Assembly: GCF_007991655.1 (NCBI RefSeq)
Contig: NZ_BJYT01000006.1
Span: 248,001-312,000, forward strand
Origin: Segetibacter aerophilus
Lineage (GTDB): Bacteria; Bacteroidota; Bacteroidia; Chitinophagales; Chitinophagaceae
Direction: 5' to 3'
Length of the DNA stretch: 64,000 nucleotides
Each line of letters opens with the position of its first letter. Position 1 is the first letter of the stretch. Shown here in pieces: positions 9,705-19,542 of the stretch. Under the pieces are notes generated by a model, which was not told where the DNA came from, ran no database searches, and was given only the letters and a program-made list of their open reading frames with translations. Both the position numbers and the translations under genes were made by a program.

Positions 9705-10301
9705 ATGGCTTACGATAAATTTACTATCCTTAGAAGTTCAGCTGTTCCATTGCCGATAGAAAATGTTGATACTGACCAAATCATTCCCGCGCGTTTTTTA
9801 AAAGCAACGGAGCGTAAGGAGTTTGGCGATAATCTATTTAGAGACTGGCGGTACAACCAGGACGGCACACCTAAAGAAGATTTCATTCTAAATAATCCTG
9901 TTTACTCAGGCAGAATATTGGTGGGTGGAAAAAATTTCGGTAGCGGCAGTAGTCGCGAGCACGCTGCCTGGGCTATTTATGATTACGGTTTCCGCTGTGT
10001 CGTTTCAAGTTTTTTTGCTGATATTTTCAAAGGAAATTCTCTTAATATCGGCGTGCTTCCTGTGCAGATTAGCGGCGAATTTTTAGACAAGATTTTTACC
10101 GCAATTGAAGCCGACCCAAAGACCGAACTTGAAGTAAATCTACCTGAACAAACCATTACTATTCTCGCAACCGGCGAAAGCGAGTCATTTGATATCAACG
10201 GTTACAAAAAGCATAACATGCTAAACGGTTTCGACGATATCGATTATTTGCAAGCCATGAAGGATGAGGTAAAAGCCTTTGCAGCAAGCAGCATGTACTA
10301 G
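9705..10301 (+). CDS. leuD: 3-isopropylmalate dehydratase small subunit
   Basis: A 198-residue swivel-domain subunit that completes isopropylmalate isomerase with LeuC. Family motifs are intact: [15 protein letters not shown] near residues 19-33, the substrate-loop region [18 protein letters not shown], and the terminal DDIDYLQA. Its length is normal for the family. It is followed after 53 bases by the isopropylmalate-synthase-like gene on the same strand. Confidence 0.97.
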   Translation: MAYDKFTILRSSAVPLPIENVDTDQIIPARFLKATERKEFGDNLFRDWRYNQDGTPKEDFILNNPVYSGRILVGGKNFGSGSSREHAAWAIYDYGFRCVVSSFFADIFKGNSLNIGVLPVQISGEFLDKIFTAIEADPKTELEVNLPEQTITILATGESESFDINGYKKHNMLNGFDDIDYLQAMKDEVKAFAASSMY

Positions 10302-10354
10302 AGCCTTACCTCGACAACACCGTATTTAATTTTGAATAATTCATTGAAAGAAAT

Positions 10355-11935
10355 ATGCAACTAGCAACAGAAACCAAAGGCAGGCAAATTGCTGCCAAAG
10401 ACAAAAAAAGGTCAAATGTTCAAAGGCATATTGAAATCATGGATACTACGCTTCGTGATGGCGAGCAAACCAGCGGGGTATCGTTTTCGGCTTCTGAAAA
10501 GTTGACTATTGCTCAAATCCTCCTTACAGAAGTAAAAGTCGACAGGATAGAAATTGCGTCTGCAAGAGTTTCTGAAGGCGAGTTTCAGGCTGTAAGAAAT
10601 ATCACCGAATGGGCAGCAGCACACGGCTACCTCGATAGGATAGAAGTGCTAACTTTTGTTGACGGCGATACTTCAATAAATTGGATGTTGCAGGCAGGCG
10701 CAAGAGTAATGAACCTGCTAACAAAAGGTTCTTTAAATCATTTAACGCATCAACTTAAAAAAACTCCCGAACAACATTTTGCTGAAGTTGCTGATGTAAT
10801 TGCACTTGCAAATGAAAAAGGAATAGACTGCAATGTGTACCTCGAGGACTGGAGCAACGGAATGCGTAACTCTCATGAGTACGTCTTGCAGTATCTGGAC
10901 TTTTTGCAGCATCAACCAATCAAACGTGTTCTATTACCCGATACTTTAGGGGTACTAATACCTTCTGAAGTTTTTGAGTTTATCCAGGAACTTGTTTTAA
11001 GATATCCTCAGCTCCATTTTGATTTTCATGCACACAACGATTATGACCTCGGTACTGCAAACGTTTTAGAGGCAGTTAAAGCAGGGATCGATGGAATACA
11101 TTTAACTGTGAACGGGATGGGAGAACGGGCAGGAAATGCGCCACTTGCGAGTGCAGTGGCAGTATTGAACGATTATATGAAAGATGTAAAAACATCTGTA
11201 GTCGAAACTTCTCTGTACTCGGTCAGCAAACTAGTTGAAACTTTTTCGGGTTTTAGAACACCTGATAACAAACCGGTAATCGGCGAAAACGTCTTTACTC
11301 AAACTGCCGGTATCCACGCAGACGGTGACAAAAAAAACAATTTATATTTTAACGATTTGCTCCCCGAGCGTTTTGGTCGCGAGCGCAAGTATGCCCTAGG
11401 CAAGACAAGCGGAAAGGCAAACATCGAGAATAACCTGCATCAACTAGGTATACAGATTTCAGATGAAGATTTGAAAAAAGTTACCCAGCGTATCATAGAG
11501 CTTGGTGATCGCAAAGAAGTCGTAACCCAGGCAGATCTGCCATATATTCTTTCTGATGTTTTAGATAGCAATACAATTAAGGAAAAAGTTCAGTTAGAAA
11601 ACTATGTGTTAACGCATTCAAAAAACTTAAGACCTTCTGTTACGCTAAAGTTGCGGATCGACGACGAGACGTTTGAAGAGCATGCACAAGGTGACGGGCA
11701 ATATGATGCTTTTATGAATGCCTTAAAAATAGTGTATAAAAACAAAGGACTTGAGTTGCCACAACTGACCGACTACGCGGTGCGGATACCTCCAGGAGGA
11801 AAGTCGGACGCCCTTTGCGAAACCATCATATCCTGGATGTGCAGCGATGGAAAACATTTCAAAACCCGTGGCCTTGATAGTGATCAGACAGTTGCGGCAA
11901 TAAAGGCGACTCAGAAAATGCTCAATTTGATTTGA
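10355..11935 (+). CDS. 2-isopropylmalate synthase-like protein (LeuA/CimA/homocitrate synthase superfamily)
   Basis: A 526-residue DRE-TIM metallolyase. The catalytic N-terminus has DTTLRDGEQTSG (Asp30 onward), and the second metal motif HAHNDYDLGTANVLEA is near residue 227. A GERAGNAPLAS segment follows, with a C-terminal LeuA-type regulatory domain (about 385-526). The position between leuD and leuB argues for 2-isopropylmalate synthase, which condenses acetyl-CoA with 2-oxoisovalerate. The sequence is a divergent branch, and citramalate synthase remains possible because those enzymes share the same motifs and regulatory domain. I therefore assign no symbol. Confidence 0.85.
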   Translation: MQLATETKGRQIAAKDKKRSNVQRHIEIMDTTLRDGEQTSGVSFSASEKLTIAQILLTEVKVDRIEIASARVSEGEFQAVRNITEWAAAHGYLDRIEVLTFVDGDTSINWMLQAGARVMNLLTKGSLNHLTHQLKKTPEQHFAEVADVIALANEKGIDCNVYLEDWSNGMRNSHEYVLQYLDFLQHQPIKRVLLPDTLGVLIPSEVFEFIQELVLRYPQLHFDFHAHNDYDLGTANVLEAVKAGIDGIHLTVNGMGERAGNAPLASAVAVLNDYMKDVKTSVVETSLYSVSKLVETFSGFRTPDNKPVIGENVFTQTAGIHADGDKKNNLYFNDLLPERFGRERKYALGKTSGKANIENNLHQLGIQISDEDLKKVTQRIIELGDRKEVVTQADLPYILSDVLDSNTIKEKVQLENYVLTHSKNLRPSVTLKLRIDDETFEEHAQGDGQYDAFMNALKIVYKNKGLELPQLTDYAVRIPPGGKSDALCETIISWMCSDGKHFKTRGLDSDQTVAAIKATQKMLNLI

Positions 11936-11963
11936 TAGGGGTGGAGAAGGTAACGAGGCAACA

Positions 11964-11984
11964 CAAGGCAACAAGGCAACAAGG
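11964..11984. repeat. Left arm of inverted repeat flanking the four-helix-bundle gene
   Basis: A CAAGGCAA-type tandem tract with unit CAAGGCAA/CAAGG inside a wider GGCAAC-rich stretch (11951-11990). Its reverse complement recurs at 12445-12464 with 18 of 20 matches. The two arms bracket the gene at 12057-12413. Confidence 0.75.
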
Positions 11985-12056
11985 CGACAGGCAGCGAGGG
12001 AACAAAGCAGCGAATTGTAAAAATTGTATTTTGCTGAGTGTTTTCGATTAGCAAGT

Positions 12057-12413
12057 ATGACAGCAATAAATAGTTATAGAGATTTGTTGGTATGGCAGAA
12101 ATCGATGTCGCTTGTTACAGATATTTATGCTGCTTCGAACAGCTTTCCTAGCCAGGAGATGTATGGGCTCACAAATCAGCTTCGCCGAAGTGCAGTTTCA
12201 ATTCCCAGTAATATTGCTGAAGGTTACGGCAGAAACTCAACAGGAGATTACAAAAGATTTCTACAAATAGCAGTAGGTTCATTGTTCGAATTACAAACAC
12301 AAGTCGAAATTGCTTTCAACTTAAATTATCTTGCGCAAAATCATTTCAATACCATACTTGGTAATACTAAAGAATTAGATCGAATGTTATTATCATTAAT
12401 AAAAAAGATATGA
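12057..12413 (+). CDS. Four-helix-bundle protein (S23/IVP family)
   Basis: A 118-residue protein from the ATG at 12057; an upstream TTG at 12024 adds residues atypical of the family. Motifs are those of the 23S rRNA intervening-sequence protein family: SYRDLLVWQKSMSLVTDIY, GLTNQLRRSAVSIPSNIAEG and DYKRFLQIAVGSLFELQTQ. Relatives are encoded within rRNA intervening sequences or next to diversity-generating retroelements, and form basic homopentameric bundles. This copy sits between isopropylmalate synthase and leuB and is framed by inverted GGCAAC-rich repeats, which suggests it travelled as an intervening-sequence-like unit. Confidence 0.92.
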   Translation: MTAINSYRDLLVWQKSMSLVTDIYAASNSFPSQEMYGLTNQLRRSAVSIPSNIAEGYGRNSTGDYKRFLQIAVGSLFELQTQVEIAFNLNYLAQNHFNTILGNTKELDRMLLSLIKKI

Positions 12414-12444
12414 CGGGCTCAAAGACAACGGCAACTGTATTTTA

Positions 12445-12464
12445 CTTGTTGCCTCGTTGCCTCG
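12445..12464. repeat. Right arm of inverted repeat flanking the four-helix-bundle gene
   Basis: CTTGTTGCCTCGTTGCCTCG, the near reverse complement (18/20) of 11964-11983. With the left arm it could form a long stem around the four-helix-bundle gene in the leu transcript. Confidence 0.75.
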
Positions 12465-12503
12465 TGCCGCCATGCCTTTAATACCTCTTTCTAAAACCAA
12501 CAA

Positions 12504-13574
12504 ATGAAAAAACATATATTAATCGTTCCCGGAGACGGGATAGGACAGGAAGTAACAGCAGTAGGAAAGAAAGTTTTAGATAAAATAGCTGCAAAATTCG
12601 GACATGAGTTTACGTACGACTCAGCGCTTATTGGTCACGTTGCAATTGAAGCCACTGGTAATCCTTTGCCTGAGGAGACTTTGCAAAAAATGAAAAGTTC
12701 CGACGCGGTATTGTTTGGCGCCGTTGGACATCCTAAGTATGATAATGATCCAACTGCTAAAGTTCGTCCTGAACAAGGGTTGTTGAAGATGCGCAAAGAA
12801 TTAGGGCTGTATGCTAACCTTCGCCCTATAAAACTATTTGATGAATTGCTGAGCGCTTCAAGCATTAAACCTGAAATTCTTAAAGGAGCTGACATCCTGT
12901 TTTTTCGCGAGCTAACTGGTGATATTTACTTTGGCGAAAAAGGTCGTAAAAACAATGGAGATACGGCTTTTGATATGGCAGAGTATAGCCGTTACGAAGT
13001 GGAGAGAATTGCCAGGAAAGCTTTCGAAGCTGCAATGACTCGTAAGAAAAAATTGTGCTCTGTAGATAAAGCCAACGTGTTGGAAACAAGTCGTCTTTGG
13101 CGCGAGGTAGTACAAAAAGTTGCGCTTGAATACCCCGAAGTAGAAGTCGAGCACCAATTTGTAGACGCTACAGCAATGTTGCTAATAAAAGACCCTTGCC
13201 GCTTTGATGTAGTGGTTACTGCTAACCTTTTTGGTGATATTCTAACCGATGAAGCTTCCCAGATTGCTGGTTCTATGGGCATGCTTGCTTCAGCGTCTAT
13301 CGGAGATGGAACCGGGGTTTACGAACCTATCCATGGTTCTGCTCACGACATAACAGGAAAGGGAGTTGCTAATCCTCTTGCTTCTATTTTGTCTGCCGCT
13401 TTACTGCTCGATATTTCTTTTGGATTAAAAGCAGAGTCCGATGCTTTGATTAACGCAGTTGACAAAGTGTTGAAGGCTGGTTTCCGTACCCGTGATATTG
13501 CAGACTCTCAAACAGCCTCTAATATGGTTTTAGGTACCGAAGCAATGGGAGAACAGGTTTTAAACAATATTTAA
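12504..13574 (+). CDS. leuB: 3-isopropylmalate dehydrogenase
   Basis: A 356-residue NAD-dependent decarboxylating dehydrogenase of leucine synthesis. Visible features are the N-terminal IVPGDGIGQEV, the substrate arginine region (LLKMRKELGLYANLRPI), FRELTGDIYFGEKGR, the KANVLETSRLWREVV helix and GSMGMLASASIGDGTGVYEPIHGSAHDI. It completes the leu cluster and is followed by a strong terminator at 13608-13648. Confidence 0.97.
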   Translation: MKKHILIVPGDGIGQEVTAVGKKVLDKIAAKFGHEFTYDSALIGHVAIEATGNPLPEETLQKMKSSDAVLFGAVGHPKYDNDPTAKVRPEQGLLKMRKELGLYANLRPIKLFDELLSASSIKPEILKGADILFFRELTGDIYFGEKGRKNNGDTAFDMAEYSRYEVERIARKAFEAAMTRKKKLCSVDKANVLETSRLWREVVQKVALEYPEVEVEHQFVDATAMLLIKDPCRFDVVVTANLFGDILTDEASQIAGSMGMLASASIGDGTGVYEPIHGSAHDITGKGVANPLASILSAALLLDISFGLKAESDALINAVDKVLKAGFRTRDIADSQTASNMVLGTEAMGEQVLNNI

Positions 13575-13607
13575 ACCGATTTCCTTTTTAGGATATTTTA
13601 TAAAGAT

Positions 13608-13648
13608 GCCTCCTTCTGCGCGCAGCTAAAGGAGGCAATTCTTTTTTT
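13608..13648 (+). terminator. Rho-independent terminator after leuB
   Basis: An 8-bp stem GCCTCCTT/AAGGAGGC (13608-13615 with 13629-13636), an inner CTGCG/CGCAG palindrome, and a run of seven T. It ends the leucine cluster. Confidence 0.9.
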
Positions 13649-13918
13649 ACCAGGTTCATCTCAATTAGCCCTCACTCGTTCCACTCTTAAAAATAGTTTA
13701 AGTTTTTATTCTATAAATTTGGTAGACTAATATAAATGCTTTTAAATTTGCCCCGAAACCAAATATGACCATAAAAGCAATGTCCATATTTTTCAATTCC
13801 TGTTGTCGATGTTGTTCCCATAAGAATATTTTCTTCTAACCTGTTGCCTGCTATACTGAATATTTTTTTGCCTATTTATCCTACTAAACAAGTAGACTGC
13901 TAAAACTTTAGCCCAATC
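13649..13918. other. Region upstream of the TonB receptor, possible promoter
   Basis: A non-coding stretch between the leuB terminator and the receptor. TAAATTTG at 13714-13721 fits the Bacteroidota -7 consensus TAnnTTTG, but there is no good TTTG at the usual spacing and it lies about 200 bases from the start codon, so it is only a candidate. Confidence 0.35.
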
Positions 13919-16888
13919 ATGAGAAAAAATTTATTAAAATTAAAAGAACAAGTATCTGCCTCCAATGCAATCCTAAAACAGGGTTTGATCTTTTTTGCAA
14001 TGTTTCTTTCATTTCAGGCAATTTATGCACAGGGCAATAACCTTATAGAAATTTCAGGAACAGTGCTTGAGCATGATACCAAACACGCAATTCCTTCTGT
14101 AAGTGTGCAAATAAAAGGAACAGTAGCCGGAACCATAACAAACGAACAGGGCGAATTCACTTTAAAAACAAGAAACAGGTTTCCCCTTACCCTTGTCTTT
14201 TCTTCTGTTGGATTTGAAACGCAGGAATTTGAAGTCAAGTCAATCAACTCTAAGCTAGCAATCAATTTAGTTACTCAAACTGTATTAGGCAACGAAGTGG
14301 TTGTTACAGCCTCACGTGTTGCTGAGAATATTTTAAAATCTCCGGTAGCGATCGAAAAATTAGACATCAGGGCTATCCGCGAATCACCGGCACCCAGCTT
14401 TTACGATGCGCTTGAAAATGTAAAAGGCGTTCAAATGATTACTTCGAGCCTTACTTTCAAAGTGCCTAATACCCGCGGTTTCAATATTCCAAACAACTTT
14501 CGTTTTATGCAGTTAGTGGATGGAGTAGACATGCAGGCAGCGACTCTAGGCGTTCCGTTAGGTAATGCAATCGGGCCAACCGAACTAGACATTGCCAGCA
14601 TAGAAATTACTCCAGGCGCAGCTTCTGCCTTATATGGCATGAACGCGATTAATGGGATGGCGAATTTGCTAACTAAAAGTCCTTTTCTATACCAGGGTTT
14701 AAGTGTTTATCAGAAAACAGGAATCAACCATGTTGACGGTAAAGATCATGATCCAAGCCTTTTAACGGAAACTGCGATTCGTTATGCAAAAGCGTTCAAT
14801 AACAAGTGGGCATTTAAGATAAATGCCAGTTATATGCGGGGAACCGACTGGAGGTCCAACACAAGACTTGACCAGAACACAAACAATCTCAAAAGTGCTA
14901 ACCCGGCCTTTCAGCAGTTAAATGGCAGCAACAATGTAGCTTTCGACGGCTGGAATAAATACGGAGACGATGCTTTAGCAGGAAGCAATGTTGTTTCGAT
15001 TAGCGGCCTGAATATAAATGGCGCTCCGAATCAAACTTTGCGCGTTGCCCGTACCGGTTATTGGGAAACTGACCTGGTAAGCCCCAAAGTGGATAATTTG
15101 AAATTGGACGCAGCCCTTCATTATCGTATTAGTGATAAAGCGGAGCTTTCTTATTCTTACCGTGTCGGTAAAATGGATGGAGTTTTTCAAAGAGGAAATA
15201 AAATTCAACTTGATAACGTAGTTGTACAAAACCATAAACTAGAGCTGAAAGGAAATAATTATGTTGTTCGCAGTTACATTTCTGTAGAAAATACCGGCGA
15301 CTCCTACAACGTAAAACCTTTGGCTGATAACCTTGATCTTGCCAGCGGTGGAAGCAACAATGCATGGGCTGCTAAATATAAAACTGCTCTTGTTTCAAAG
15401 TTGAATGACGGTGCTGATCTTGCAACTGCTACTCAGTTTGCTCGTAAGGCAGCTGATGCAGGACGCGTTGAGCCTGGAACGCCAGCATTTGAAGCGCTCA
15501 AGAATACGATCATTAAAATCAACAACTGGGATATCAAGTCTAGCCAGATACCCGACGCACCTGAAACCGGCGGAGCAGCGTTAATCCAAAAAAGCAGGCT
15601 TTACCATACGGAAGCACAGTGGGACCTTTCGAAAGAAGTAAAGGTGGTTGATTTACTAATAGGAGGCGATGCCCGTATTTACCAAATTATCCCTGATGGA
15701 AATAACTTCGTAGACTTTACCCGTTCAATCGCAGATCGCAACAAAGCTTTGGCTAACGGAAGTTTCGGTGACAATGTTTACTACAAGAAGTTTGGTGGGT
15801 TTGCGCAGGTTACTAAGACTTTTTTCGATGAGAAACTCAAATTATTCAGTTCTCTTCGTTATGACTATAACCCTGAGTTTGATCCTAAGCTTACCCCACG
15901 CCTCGCTGCTGTTTATACATTTAAAAAAAACCACAACTTCCGTATTACATGGCAGCAGGGGTATCGTTTCCCGGCTTTGTTTGAAGCTTTATCGTACGTA
16001 AATAACGGAAGGGTTAAACGTGTTGGTAGCCTGTCTTATATAAATGAGGGTTTAGGATACCTAGAGAACAGTTATTCCCAGGCATCAGTCATTGATTTTA
16101 ACGCGGCAGTAAGTGCTGCCGGAAACACTGACCAGGCTGCCCTGGCAAACAGGAGTTTATTGAAAGTTGCCAACCTTCCTAAAGCACGTCCTGAGCGCAT
16201 CAACTCTTTAGAGGTGGGTTACAAGAGTGTGTTATTCAACAATAAGCTGGTATTGGATATCGACGCCTACAGCAACCAGTACGATGGGTTTTTAGGACAA
16301 GTGCAGGTGTTTGTTCCAAAGGGTGAAACGGTGGGTTCTGATGCCTCGGTGCTTGCTATGCTTGACAGAAACAGGGATGCCACTACTGCAACTTCGACAA
16401 CTGCTGCAAGTAAAGGGCAGGATCGTTATCGTGTGTATACCAACGCAAAAAACACTTACCGTAATTACGGCTCCGCTCTTGGTATCACTTACAACTTTTA
16501 TAAAAAGTACACTATTTCAGGAAACGTAAACTATAACAAGATTAGGTCAAACGAAGTCAACGACATATTTGTGACAGGCTTCAACACGCCTGATTGGTCT
16601 ACCAACCTTTCATTTGGTAACCGGCAAATTGCGAAGAATGTTGGTTTCAACGTTGTCTGGAGATGGCAAAATGCCTTTTTGTGGGAAAGCCCGTTGGTTA
16701 CTGGTGACATTAGTGCTTACAGTACCATCGACGCGCAGGTCACTTTTAAAGTCCCTGTGGCAAAAGCCAGTATTAAAGTTGGTGCTGCTGATATTTTTAA
16801 TCATCGCTATCTACAATACGCAGGTGGTCCTACAATTGGCGGTCTATATTATGTTGCCTTTACTTTTGATAACCTTTTAAATAAGTAG
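13919..16888 (+). CDS. TonB-dependent receptor with N-terminal carboxypeptidase-like domain
   Basis: A 989-residue outer-membrane protein. It has an N-terminal signal (hydrophobic about 22-37, ending YAQG), a CarboxypepD_reg-like domain (about 43-118; ISGTVLEHDTKHAIPSVSVQIKGT), a plug (about 125-255; SPVAIEKLDIRAIRESPAPS, PGAASALYGMNAINGMANL) and a beta barrel to the C-terminus. It imports an unidentified ligand using TonB/ExbBD energy. No SusD partner follows, so it is not a standard SusCD polysaccharide unit. The next genes are tRNA-Cys and a DUF2490 protein, which give no substrate hint. Confidence 0.93.
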   Translation: MRKNLLKLKEQVSASNAILKQGLIFFAMFLSFQAIYAQGNNLIEISGTVLEHDTKHAIPSVSVQIKGTVAGTITNEQGEFTLKTRNRFPLTLVFSSVGFETQEFEVKSINSKLAINLVTQTVLGNEVVVTASRVAENILKSPVAIEKLDIRAIRESPAPSFYDALENVKGVQMITSSLTFKVPNTRGFNIPNNFRFMQLVDGVDMQAATLGVPLGNAIGPTELDIASIEITPGAASALYGMNAINGMANLLTKSPFLYQGLSVYQKTGINHVDGKDHDPSLLTETAIRYAKAFNNKWAFKINASYMRGTDWRSNTRLDQNTNNLKSANPAFQQLNGSNNVAFDGWNKYGDDALAGSNVVSISGLNINGAPNQTLRVARTGYWETDLVSPKVDNLKLDAALHYRISDKAELSYSYRVGKMDGVFQRGNKIQLDNVVVQNHKLELKGNNYVVRSYISVENTGDSYNVKPLADNLDLASGGSNNAWAAKYKTALVSKLNDGADLATATQFARKAADAGRVEPGTPAFEALKNTIIKINNWDIKSSQIPDAPETGGAALIQKSRLYHTEAQWDLSKEVKVVDLLIGGDARIYQIIPDGNNFVDFTRSIADRNKALANGSFGDNVYYKKFGGFAQVTKTFFDEKLKLFSSLRYDYNPEFDPKLTPRLAAVYTFKKNHNFRITWQQGYRFPALFEALSYVNNGRVKRVGSLSYINEGLGYLENSYSQASVIDFNAAVSAAGNTDQAALANRSLLKVANLPKARPERINSLEVGYKSVLFNNKLVLDIDAYSNQYDGFLGQVQVFVPKGETVGSDASVLAMLDRNRDATTATSTTAASKGQDRYRVYTNAKNTYRNYGSALGITYNFYKKYTISGNVNYNKIRSNEVNDIFVTGFNTPDWSTNLSFGNRQIAKNVGFNVVWRWQNAFLWESPLVTGDISAYSTIDAQVTFKVPVAKASIKVGAADIFNHRYLQYAGGPTIGGLYYVAFTFDNLLNK

Positions 16889-17030
16889 TCAAAAAGTCGA
16901 AAGCTGATTTTTCTAGGAAGCCAACTTTCGTATTCCATAGTAACATCGTTGCGACGCTTCGTTGACCTACGGAAAATTAGTTGAACCAAGACAAGCAACA
17001 ATAAAAAATCATTAAAAACACCTTTTAAAA

Positions 17031-17101
17031 AGTTGCGTGGCCGAGTGGCAAGGCAGGGGTCTGCAAAACCTTTCACGGTGGTTCAAATCCACCCGCAACG
17101 T
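17031..17101 (+). tRNA. tRNA-Cys (anticodon GCA)
   Basis: The cloverleaf can be drawn by hand: acceptor 17031-17037, D stem GCC/GGC, anticodon stem GGGGT/ACCTT with loop CTGCAAA (anticodon GCA), a 4-base variable region, T arm GGTGG-TTCAAAT-CCACC, 3' strand CGCAACG and discriminator T at 17101, the base expected for tRNA-Cys. The outermost pair would be A1 opposite G72, an unusual mismatch; the other six acceptor pairs are Watson-Crick. CCA is not encoded. Confidence 0.9.
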
Positions 17102-17290
17102 CTCTTATTTTTAAACAAGCAATCGTTAGTGGGCGGTGTTTTTACACTGCCCTTTTTCAAAATGTACGTCGATCTTAGTGACCAATCTCATATGAACAAT
17201 AGAATTACAACAGCCGAACGGAGCGTCGCAACCAAAGTTTAACAAGAGAAATAAAGCTGGCTAAAAAATAAACCTAAGAAATAATAAGAA

Positions 17291-18040
17291 ATGAATAAAC
17301 TGATACTAGCACTCGTAATTTTTACTTTTTCAACTCTATCGCTTTCGGCTCAGCAAACTAAGAGCACAAGCGACGTACAACAAATTTGGCTTGGTTACTT
17401 TAACCAGGCAAGACTGACTAACAAGTTCGGCATATGGACTGATTTGCACTTGCGTACTAAAGAAGATTTTACCAACAATTTTTCTCAGTCAATTGCCCGT
17501 GTCGGCCTTACTTATTACGCTACTGACAATACAAAACTAACAGTAGGGTATGCCTACGTTTCCAATTATGCTGCAGAAGGTCATACCAATGTCACGCAAC
17601 CGGAGCATCGCGCCTGGCAGCAGGTTCAGTGGCATACGAAGTATGGTAAAAACCGGACGATGCAATGGATAAGATTGGAGGAAAAATACAGGCGCAAAAT
17701 CTTAAACGACTCCACACTGGCAAGCGGCTACAACTTTAATTACAAATTACGCTACAACCTGTTTTACGAAATCCCCTTCAGCCAAAAGCCTGAAAATCGA
17801 CTTTCATTTGTAGTGAACGATGAAGTACATTTAAACTTCGGGAAACAGGTTGTTTACAATTATTTTGATCAAAACAGGTTTTTCCTAGGCTTTAAGTTCA
17901 ATACCAATAAGCATGACAATGTACAGCTAGGCTATATGAACCAGTTTCAGCAATTGGCAGCTGGCAACAGGTATAGAAACAATCATGTTATTAGGCTTTT
18001 CTACTTCCAAAACCTCGATTGGCGGAAGAAAAAAAGCTAG
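17291..18040 (+). CDS. DUF2490 family outer-membrane protein
   Basis: A 249-residue protein with a signal peptide (residues 1-20, ending LSAQQ) and an alternating beta-strand pattern typical of a small outer-membrane barrel. DUF2490 features are present: QIWLGYFNQARLTNKFGIWTDLHLR near the start, HRAWQQVQWHTKYG, RLEEKYRRK in the middle and the terminal HVIRLFYFQNLDWRKK. DUF2490 has no established biochemical role. It has its own region between tRNA-Cys and the PorP/SprF gene. Confidence 0.88.
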   Translation: MNKLILALVIFTFSTLSLSAQQTKSTSDVQQIWLGYFNQARLTNKFGIWTDLHLRTKEDFTNNFSQSIARVGLTYYATDNTKLTVGYAYVSNYAAEGHTNVTQPEHRAWQQVQWHTKYGKNRTMQWIRLEEKYRRKILNDSTLASGYNFNYKLRYNLFYEIPFSQKPENRLSFVVNDEVHLNFGKQVVYNYFDQNRFFLGFKFNTNKHDNVQLGYMNQFQQLAAGNRYRNNHVIRLFYFQNLDWRKKKS

Positions 18041-18251
18041 GCGGGAAAACTTTTTTCCCTCTGCAGATCACTCCGTTCACTATTAATCGTTTATCTTCAA
18101 AACTGGAATACTTATCGTTTGATCCCTAATCTTGTCACGGTTAAATACCTTTTAGCTGTTTCAAAAAGGGGTTCGTTAATTATTGCTAAAACCAATTTCT
18201 ATTCAATAAAACTTTAAAGTTGACGTTATATCTGGTATCCAATCCTGTGTT

Positions 18252-19292
18252 ATGACAAACTTTCGAAACTTATTAATTAGTGCCATTGTTCTGGCATTCT
18301 TTATACCGGCTGTCGCGGGGGCACAGGACATTCATTTCTCTCAATTTTTTGAAACTCCTTTACTACGTAATCCTTCGCTTGCAGGTATTTTTAATGGTGA
18401 CATTCGTATACAAGGCGTTTATCGTAGCCAGTGGGGTAGTGTGACAGTTCCTTATAAAACGGGTTCATTTAACATGGAGTACAAAAAACCGATTGGCCAA
18501 GGCGATGATTTCATAACCACCGGATTACAACTTGTTTACGATAAAGCGGGAACCACAAATTTTACCACAAGTAATGTTTTGCCTGCGCTGAACTATCACA
18601 AATCATTGGGTTCTAACAAAAGCAGTTACTTGTCCCTGGGTTTTATGGGTGGGCTGGTACAACGAAGAATTGACCGCAGCAAAATGACCACTAATAGTCA
18701 GTTTGACGGCAATGGGTACAATCCTTCACTTGCAGATGGGGAGGCTTTTGTAAATGATAACTTCTCTTACCTTGATGGAAGTGTTGGGATGACTTTTAAC
18801 TCTGCAATGTCCCCCGATCGTCCGCAGGACAACTACTTTATAGGTGTTGCGTACCATCACTTTAATCGCCCCAAAAATAGCTTTTATCGCAGGCCCGAGA
18901 TTGAACTAAGCCCCAAGTGGGTATATTCTACAGGCGTTCGTTTTGGAGTAAGTGAAACTTCGTACTTAACTATACAAGCTGATCATACAACCCAAGGCCC
19001 TTCAAAGGAAACTGTGGCAGGGGTGATGTATTCTACAAAAATTGGAGATGATTATCAGAACCCCGACTATACTCTACATTTTGGTGGTTTCCTGCGTTTG
19101 GAAGATGCCTTTATACCTGTGGTTAAACTAGATTACAATCCTTTTTCTATTGCATTTAGCTACGACGTAAACGTCAGCCAATTAAGGACGGCCAGCCAGG
19201 GTCATGGAGGTTTGGAGCTTTCTGTTACCTATATCGGATTTTTCGATAGAGACAATAGCAGTAAGAATGCCACCAAATGCCCACGGTTCTAA
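18252..19292 (+). CDS. PorP/SprF family type IX secretion-associated membrane protein
   Basis: A 346-residue protein with a signal peptide (cleavage near GAQD) and the diagnostic start DIHFSQFFETPLLRNPSLAGIFNGDIRIQGVYRSQWGSV, followed by a predicted outer-membrane barrel. PorP/SprF proteins work with the type IX secretion system, often alongside a specific exported adhesin. A small T9SS-sorted protein is encoded 250 bp downstream, but the partner is not proven. Confidence 0.92.
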   Translation: MTNFRNLLISAIVLAFFIPAVAGAQDIHFSQFFETPLLRNPSLAGIFNGDIRIQGVYRSQWGSVTVPYKTGSFNMEYKKPIGQGDDFITTGLQLVYDKAGTTNFTTSNVLPALNYHKSLGSNKSSYLSLGFMGGLVQRRIDRSKMTTNSQFDGNGYNPSLADGEAFVNDNFSYLDGSVGMTFNSAMSPDRPQDNYFIGVAYHHFNRPKNSFYRRPEIELSPKWVYSTGVRFGVSETSYLTIQADHTTQGPSKETVAGVMYSTKIGDDYQNPDYTLHFGGFLRLEDAFIPVVKLDYNPFSIAFSYDVNVSQLRTASQGHGGLELSVTYIGFFDRDNSSKNATKCPRF

Positions 19293-19542
19293 CAGTTATT
19301 TAATACTTCAAGAGAGGCGGGATCACTCCCATTAAACGATTTCAGATTTCAGCACAAGGATAAAATCGGTAAGTTAAAGAGCGATTTTGCAGGAAATTAT
19401 AGAGGTTTCACACAATTAGGTTTCAAAAAGAAGCGTTAAGGTTAATATCGGTAGAGGCTTTCACTTTTTACAATTGTGGCCAAAATTTTGTATATCGATA
19501 ATAATAATTAATTTTAAATAAATCGAGAGGCGATAGCTAAAC

